Origin: Acidimicrobiales bacterium
GTDB taxonomy: Bacteria > Actinomycetota > Acidimicrobiia > Acidimicrobiales > Aldehydirespiratoraceae
DNA: 64,000 nucleotides
Direction of reading: 5' to 3'
Assembly: GCA_041394245.1 (NCBI GenBank)
Contig: JAWKIR010000002.1
Location: 992,001-1,056,000 of the forward strand
Below, in pieces: positions 59,482-64,000 of this stretch. A program made the position numbers and the translations under genes. Positions within the stretch are counted from its first letter, which is position 1; every line of letters begins with the position of its first letter. Below the pieces are notes generated by a model. That model saw only the letters and a program-made list of their open reading frames with translations. It ran no database searches and was not told the origin of the DNA.

Positions 59482-60558
59482 GTGACCTCCACCGCGCGTC
59501 GCGCCACCTCCGCTCCGCACTCCGGTGCCGACTGGCAGCCGATGGGCTTCGTGCCAGGGCTCGACGGCATCCGGGCGATCGCCGTCATCGTCGTGGTCGC
59601 CTATCACGGCGGCTGGTTCGGGCTCCACGGAGGGTTCGTGGGCGTCGATGTCTTCTTCACGCTCAGCGGATTCCTGATCACTCGCCTCCTGCTCGACGAG
59701 CACCATCGTCGCGGCGGTGTGTCGATGAAGAACTTCTACATCCGGCGCGGCCTTCGTCTCCTCCCGGCTCTGTTCGCCCTCGTCGCCGGCGTGTGGCTCG
59801 CCGCCGCGCTGCTCGACGTGCCCCGTATCGAGGACCGGCTCGGGGAGCGGAGCCTCTGGGCGCTGTCGTACGTCGCCAACTGGCGCGACGTGGTGACGGG
59901 AACCCACGGCGGACCGTTCAGCCACCTTTGGTCGCTCAGCGTGGAGGAGCAGTTCTACGTGGTGTGGCCGGTCATCGTCGTGGTGATGCTCCACCGCCAT
60001 GGTGTCGACGCCGTTCGTCGGCTCGCCGGAGGACTTACCGTCGGCCTCGCCCTCATGACGGTGTGGCGGCACTGGAGCGGCGCATCCGGATTCGACATCT
60101 ACTTCGCCACGCACTCCCACGGCGGCATCCTCCTGCTGCTCGGGGCGTGGCTGGGATGCTCCGTCGACCTGGTGGCGAGAGTCGGACGTGACCTCGGCCG
60201 CCGCCTGACGATGCTCGGGGTGACCGGCATCCTCGTGATCTCGTTCGTCCCCGACCGATTCGGCGACCTCCACGCCGGATTCGGCTATCTGCCCATCGCC
60301 GCAGCCTCGGTAGCGGTCATCGTGGGCGCGGTGGCCGACGACCGCCACTCGCCGCTGACCTGGGCTCCTTTGTGCCGGATCGGCAAGTCCTCCTACGCGA
60401 TCTACCTGTGGCACATCCCGATGTTCGCGATCTCCGCGGCGATCGTCCCCGACGTGGATTCCCGGATCCGCATCGTCATCGGCACCGCGATCGCGGTCGC
60501 GATCTCCCACTGGCTCGTCGAACGACCCGCTCTCAAGCTGAAGCACCGCTGGGCGTGA
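59482..60558 (+). CDS. OafA/YrhL-type membrane acyltransferase (acyltransferase 3)
   Basis: A 358-residue integral membrane acyltransferase. Seen: the early FVPGLDGIRAIAVIVVVAYH with the conserved His, GGFVGVDVFFTLSGFLIT, IRRGLRLLPALFA and the acceptor-side WSLSVEEQFYVVWPVIVV. Ten or so TM helices follow. These enzymes O-acetylate sugars of envelope polysaccharides or lipids using acetyl-CoA. GTG 59482 is chosen, with AGAGG seven bases upstream, over an ATG 24 codons earlier. No SGNH esterase-type domain is attached. It is followed by a short frame and the alpha/beta hydrolase gene. Confidence 0.9.
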   Translation: MTSTARRATSAPHSGADWQPMGFVPGLDGIRAIAVIVVVAYHGGWFGLHGGFVGVDVFFTLSGFLITRLLLDEHHRRGGVSMKNFYIRRGLRLLPALFALVAGVWLAAALLDVPRIEDRLGERSLWALSYVANWRDVVTGTHGGPFSHLWSLSVEEQFYVVWPVIVVVMLHRHGVDAVRRLAGGLTVGLALMTVWRHWSGASGFDIYFATHSHGGILLLLGAWLGCSVDLVARVGRDLGRRLTMLGVTGILVISFVPDRFGDLHAGFGYLPIAAASVAVIVGAVADDRHSPLTWAPLCRIGKSSYAIYLWHIPMFAISAAIVPDVDSRIRIVIGTAIAVAISHWLVERPALKLKHRWA

Positions 60559-60597
60559 TTCCGCGGTCGGACGAGCGGGCTGCGAGAGACTGCACCG

Positions 60598-60804
60598 ATG
60601 GGATCCCTGCTCGTCGGCGATGCGATCTTCTCCTTCCTCGCCGAGGGCCGGATACCGCCATGGCTTGTCGAGTCGCACGATCGGAATCGTGTGGTCGCCG
60701 ACGCCTGCGGGCCTGAAGGCGGGCGCTTCTGCGCATCGAGGATCGACCCCCGCCCTGTCGTCGAGACGCGTCGTACCGACGGCGCCGTGCGGGTCGTGCG
60801 ATGA
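60598..60804 (+). CDS. Possible small hypothetical protein
   Basis: A 68-codon frame in the gap between the acyltransferase and hydrolase genes. It starts MGSLLVGDAIFSFLAEGRIP and shows no family. Its stop overlaps the ATG of the hydrolase gene by four bases (ATGA), the coupling common in this genome; that overlap is the main support. The composition is Arg/Val/Asp-rich. It could equally be a leader region. Confidence 0.42.
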   Translation: MGSLLVGDAIFSFLAEGRIPPWLVESHDRNRVVADACGPEGGRFCASRIDPRPVVETRRTDGAVRVVR

Positions 60805-61661
60805 ATCGGCGGATCGTCGTTCTGGCGGTCCTCCTCCTCGTCGCCATCGGTGTGTGGTGGTCGCTCCAGGAACCCGAACGGGTCGAACGCACTCCCGCCG
60901 AGGTGGGCGCGAGCGTGCAACGAGACATCGCGTACGGCCCCCACGAACGCAACCGCCTCGACGTCTACACGCCCGATCTCCCGGGCCCCTTTCCGACCAT
61001 CATCTGGCTCCACCCGGGCGGCTGGACCTCGGGCGACAAGGCCCGGTCGATGCCCGTGTGGGACTGGACGGAGCGGGGCTACGCGGTGGTGGCGGTCGAT
61101 TACCGCTACGCGATCGCGCCCGACACCGTCGCCGACTCCGTCGACGATGCGCTCGCCGCCGTCGGCTTCGTCATCGACCATCACGCCGACTGGAACCTCG
61201 ACTCCGACCGCATCGGTGTCTACGGCTTCTCCGCCGGCGGTCATCTGGCGGCCATGGTCGGCCATGCCGACCTCGCCGTCGCCGCGATCGCGATCGCCGG
61301 CGCCCCCACCGACTTCGACCCACTCCTCGACCCCGGTGTGACCTTCTTCGACGGCAAGCGCGGACCCGCCGTCGTCGATGCCGCCCGGGCGCTGCTGGGC
61401 TGCACGGCATCACCGGGCACCTGCGACCGCCTCGCCACCGAGTCGAGCCCCGCCCAGCTCTCTCCAGGATCGGCCGACCTGTTGATCGTGCACGGCGACC
61501 GCGACCCCATCGTCGACATCGACCAGGCATACCGCCTCCACGACCATCTGGTCGCCGAGGGAGCGGCACCCCTCCTCGTGATCGTCGAGGGCGGCAGTCA
61601 CGAGCCCCACGTCACCGAGGGTGGCATCGACGTGTTCTTCGACGAGCGGCTGCTCAGCTGA
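60801..61661 (+). CDS. Alpha/beta hydrolase (BD-FAE/carboxylesterase type)
   Basis: A 286-residue serine hydrolase with an N-terminal signal anchor (IVVLAVLLLVAIGVWWSLQE), so it is extracytoplasmic or membrane-tethered. Seen: the oxyanion HPGGWTSGDKARSM, the nucleophile elbow VYGFSAGGHLAAMVG (GxSxG), the acid in VHGDRDPIVDI, and the catalytic His in EGGSHEPHVTEGG. This fits the BD-FAE/esterase group acting on acyl or feruloyl esters; the substrate is unknown. It may work with the preceding O-acyltransferase on envelope sugars (inference). The 3' end overlaps the convergent pirin gene by eight bases. Confidence 0.88.
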   Translation: MNRRIVVLAVLLLVAIGVWWSLQEPERVERTPAEVGASVQRDIAYGPHERNRLDVYTPDLPGPFPTIIWLHPGGWTSGDKARSMPVWDWTERGYAVVAVDYRYAIAPDTVADSVDDALAAVGFVIDHHADWNLDSDRIGVYGFSAGGHLAAMVGHADLAVAAIAIAGAPTDFDPLLDPGVTFFDGKRGPAVVDAARALLGCTASPGTCDRLATESSPAQLSPGSADLLIVHGDRDPIVDIDQAYRLHDHLVAEGAAPLLVIVEGGSHEPHVTEGGIDVFFDERLLS

Positions 61662-62676
61662 CGTCTTCGCGGCGCCCGTCGGCGTGGATCGCGAAGCGGT
61701 CGGCATCGGTGCCGTGATCCGGCGACGGTGACGGCCACGGCCAGCCACCGAACTGTGTCGCCTGGTAGTCGGCGTAGGCCTCGCGGATCTCGTCGTCGGT
61801 GTTCATCACGAACGGTCCGTAGCGGGCCACGGGCTCGGCGATCGGCGTGCCCTGGAGGAGCATGCAGTCGATGCCGTCCGGCCCGGCCACGATCGGGAGG
61901 TCGCGATCGGCGCGAATGTGGGCGCCGGTTCCCGCCGGGAGCGGTTCGCCGCCGTCGATGCGGATCGTCGAGCCCTCGAACGCGTAGAGCACCCGCTGCG
62001 TCTGCTCCCCGAGCGCCCGGGGAAGGGTCCACGCGGCCTCCGGTTCGAGCCCCAGGTGCCAGATCGCCACGTCGGCCTCGGCCTTGGATGCCCAGGAGTC
62101 GGGCGGTGGGGTGGGCCCGGACTGCTCACCGATCCGACCGGCGATGATCGTGATCTCCGTGGTCCGCCCATGTTCGTCCGTCGCGAGGTGGCGGGGCGTG
62201 CGATGGTCCCAGAGCATGGTGAAGTAGGGGTCGACCATCTTGTCGGCGGCGGGCAGGTTGATCCAGATCTGGAACAGCTCGAGCGGATTCGGCGCATCGG
62301 TCCGCACGAGCGGGAACATCTCGGCGTGTTGCACGCCGGCGCCGGCGGTCATCCACTGGGTGTCGCCCCGGCCGAAACGGGCGGTCGCACCCAACGAATC
62401 GGCATGATCGACCAATCCCTGGCGGACATAGGTGACCGTCTCGAACCCGCGATGGGGGTGCTGCGGAAAGCCGGGCACGTCGGAGCCGTGGTACATGCTC
62501 CAGCCGTCGGTGCCCGAGAAGTCCTGACCGATCGACCGACCGCCCAGCGACGCGTCGGGGCCGAGCGCGCCATCACCACGTGGGTACATGTCGTGGTGGT
62601 GGGCGACGAACAGGAACGGATCGATCGTGGGCCACTGGGGACCGAGCGGAAAGGTCTGGAGCACGGCGTCGGACAC
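61654..62676 (-). CDS. Pirin-family protein
   Basis: A 340-residue bicupin. Metal-binding residues of the N-terminal cupin are visible in PGFPQHPHRGFETVTYV (His, His, Glu) and GAGVQHAEMFPL (His). The second half contains the C-terminal cupin with GGEPLPAGTGAHIRA and a final YADYQATQFGGWPW tail. Pirins are iron proteins; some have quercetinase-like oxygenase or redox-regulator roles. The start is uncertain: GTG 62676 is used here, and ATG 62700 eight codons upstream is an alternative. It is divergent from the acyl-CoA ligase with 98 bases between. Confidence 0.87.
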   Translation of the reverse strand: MSDAVLQTFPLGPQWPTIDPFLFVAHHHDMYPRGDGALGPDASLGGRSIGQDFSGTDGWSMYHGSDVPGFPQHPHRGFETVTYVRQGLVDHADSLGATARFGRGDTQWMTAGAGVQHAEMFPLVRTDAPNPLELFQIWINLPAADKMVDPYFTMLWDHRTPRHLATDEHGRTTEITIIAGRIGEQSGPTPPPDSWASKAEADVAIWHLGLEPEAAWTLPRALGEQTQRVLYAFEGSTIRIDGGEPLPAGTGAHIRADRDLPIVAGPDGIDCMLLQGTPIAEPVARYGPFVMNTDDEIREAYADYQATQFGGWPWPSPSPDHGTDADRFAIHADGRREDVS

Positions 62677-62774
62677 GTCCCCAGGGTAGAGCGGCCGCAT
62701 CCGCCACCCTCGGCACCACCTCGGCGGCAGGGTCACGGCGGAGCGGCCGACCGCCGGCACGTAGAGTCCGTGGC

Positions 62775-64000
62775 ATGGAGATGCACTTCGCCACGATCTG
62801 GGAATCGATTTCGGACCGGATCGGTGACCGGCCCGCCATCACGCACGGGTCCGACACCCGCACGTGGGCCGACTACGACGACCGGGCCGCTCGAATCGCC
62901 GCGGCCTATGTCGCGGCCGGCCTCGGACGGGACTCCAAGGTCGGCCTCTTCCTCTACAACTCCAACGAGTACATGGAGGCCCAGTACGCAGCGATGAAGA
63001 TGCGGGGCGTCCCGATCAACATCAACTATCGCTACATCGACGAGGAACTCCGGTACCTCCTCGAGAACTCCGATGCCGAAGCCCTCGTCTTTCATTCGTC
63101 GCTCGGCGATCGGGTCGCCAACGTGATCGATCGGCTTCCCAAGTTGAAACTCGTCATCGAGGTCGACGACGGCGGGGCCGGTCAGGTCGCCACCGCCCGC
63201 CGCTACGAGGAGATCGTCGCGTCCCACGATCCACTCCCTCGGGTCGAGCGCGCCGAGGACGACACCTACATGCTCTACACCGGTGGCACCACGGGCATGC
63301 CCAAGGGGGTCATGTACGCGATCGGTGGCCTCACCGCCGGCCTCGCCTCCGCCGCGTTCCCGCTGCTCGGGCTGCCGGCGCCGACGAGCGCCCATGATGT
63401 CGCCGACGCGGCCGCGGGCACCGATGGATCGCTCGTGTCGGTACCGTGCGCGCCGCTGATGCACGGCACCGGTCTCTGGCTCGGCTGCTTCATCCCCCAC
63501 CTCCTCGGGTCCCACGTGGTCACGTTGACCAACCGGAGCCTCGATCCCCACGAGGTCCTCGACACGGTCGAGCGCCATCGTGCGAGCTCGGTGACGATCG
63601 TCGGCGACAGTTTCGCCAAGCCGCTCCTCGGCGCGATCGACGAGGGTCGTCCCGACGGATCCCCGTACGATCTCTCCTCGATCGCGATCATGCAGTCATC
63701 GGGGGTCATGTGGACCTCCGAAGTGAAGCAACAGCTCATCGAACGCATGGAGCAGGTCATGCTCGTCGACGCCATGGGTTCGACCGAGGGTTCGATGGGC
63801 ACCCAGATCACGATGAAGGGGTTGGCGCCCGAGACCGGCACGTTCACCCAGTCACCGACCACGAAGGTGTTCACCGACGACGACCGGCTGGTCGAGCCGG
63901 GCTCCGGCGAGGTCGGCATGGTGGCGGCCGGCGGCAACGTGCCGTTCGGCTACTACAAGGACGAGGAGAAGTCGGCCAGGACGTTCCGGGTCATCGACGG
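62775..64000 (+). CDS. Acyl-CoA synthetase (FadD-like), cut by the window edge
   Basis: The first 408 codons of an AMP-forming ligase; the stop lies beyond the window. Seen: the starting EMHFATIWESISDRIGDRPA, GLFLYNSNEYMEAQYAAMKM, RGVPININYRYIDEELRYLL, the P-loop YMLYTGGTTGMPKGVMY and the A5-like DAMGSTEGSMGTQITMKG. The sequence resembles actinobacterial FadD-type fatty-acyl-CoA synthetases. The start is ATG at 62775, supported by family-like N-terminal sequence. The C-terminal swinging domain with the catalytic Lys is not in the window. It is the second ANL ligase of the region. Confidence 0.9.
   Translation, partial: MEMHFATIWESISDRIGDRPAITHGSDTRTWADYDDRAARIAAAYVAAGLGRDSKVGLFLYNSNEYMEAQYAAMKMRGVPININYRYIDEELRYLLENSDAEALVFHSSLGDRVANVIDRLPKLKLVIEVDDGGAGQVATARRYEEIVASHDPLPRVERAEDDTYMLYTGGTTGMPKGVMYAIGGLTAGLASAAFPLLGLPAPTSAHDVADAAAGTDGSLVSVPCAPLMHGTGLWLGCFIPHLLGSHVVTLTNRSLDPHEVLDTVERHRASSVTIVGDSFAKPLLGAIDEGRPDGSPYDLSSIAIMQSSGVMWTSEVKQQLIERMEQVMLVDAMGSTEGSMGTQITMKGLAPETGTFTQSPTTKVFTDDDRLVEPGSGEVGMVAAGGNVPFGYYKDEEKSARTFRVID

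Overview
The window is high-GC bacterial DNA, densely packed, with frequent GTG starts and ATGA/GTGA stop-start overlaps. An MtrAB two-component system next to a GerMN lipoprotein, polyprenol-phosphate mannosyl and PimB-like glycosyltransferases, F420-type (LLM) oxidoreductase, SCO6745-like, DUF222-HNH and Thr-rich surface proteins point to an actinobacterium. An Acidimicrobiia/Ilumatobacter-like lineage is my best guess from family content; no marker gene settles it. I saw no rRNA, tRNA or CRISPR array; the one RNA gene seen is rnpB.

Layout. 1-8.1 kb: HTH-membrane protein and mannosyltransferase, inositol-phosphatase family enzyme, MtrA-MtrB-lipoprotein operon, phosphofructokinase and glycerol kinase. 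8.1-20.5 kb: aminotransferase, a minus-strand cluster (SMC-like coiled-coil protein, SRPBCC protein, PimB-like glycosyltransferase, QueG), a Tat-secreted small protein with a GMC oxidoreductase, a DEDD exonuclease/GIY-YIG fusion and a divergent TrpD. 20.5-28.1 kb: rnpB (RNase P RNA), whose 3' end is duplicated 7.2 kb downstream. The two 28-base copies bracket an apparent genomic island carrying two decayed integrases, an intact IS3-family element, a DUF4145 protein, two lipoproteins (one frameshifted), a metzincin fragment and several unknown genes. 28.1-38.8 kb: DUF222-HNH endonuclease, cyclase-family hydrolase, and a minus-strand operon of class A PBP, zinc-ribbon coiled-coil protein, membrane protein, histidine phosphatase and ArfB; then an oxidoreductase, a glycosyltransferase-like PilZ membrane protein and CspA.

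38.9-44.6 kb: biotin-carrier/carboxyltransferase fusion, F420 oxidoreductase, DoxX-like, SCO6745-like, DinB-like and homocysteine S-methyltransferase genes. 44.7-52.5 kb: the most unusual locus, a four-gene operon: phytanoyl-CoA dioxygenase-like enzyme, a fused LivH-LivM permease, a 986-residue polypeptide joining an MFS transporter to two Liv-type ABC ATPases, and a membrane-anchored substrate-binding protein. Together these would supply a whole branched-chain-amino-acid-type ABC importer from three polypeptides, with an MFS carrier physically tied to its ATPases. 52.5-64 kb: NagA, two acyl-CoA ligases (the last cut by the window edge), PilZ protein, cytochrome P450, CobW GTPase, Nudix hydrolase, OafA-type acyltransferase, alpha/beta hydrolase and pirin.

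All functional calls rest on reading motifs and domain order by eye; no database search was possible.
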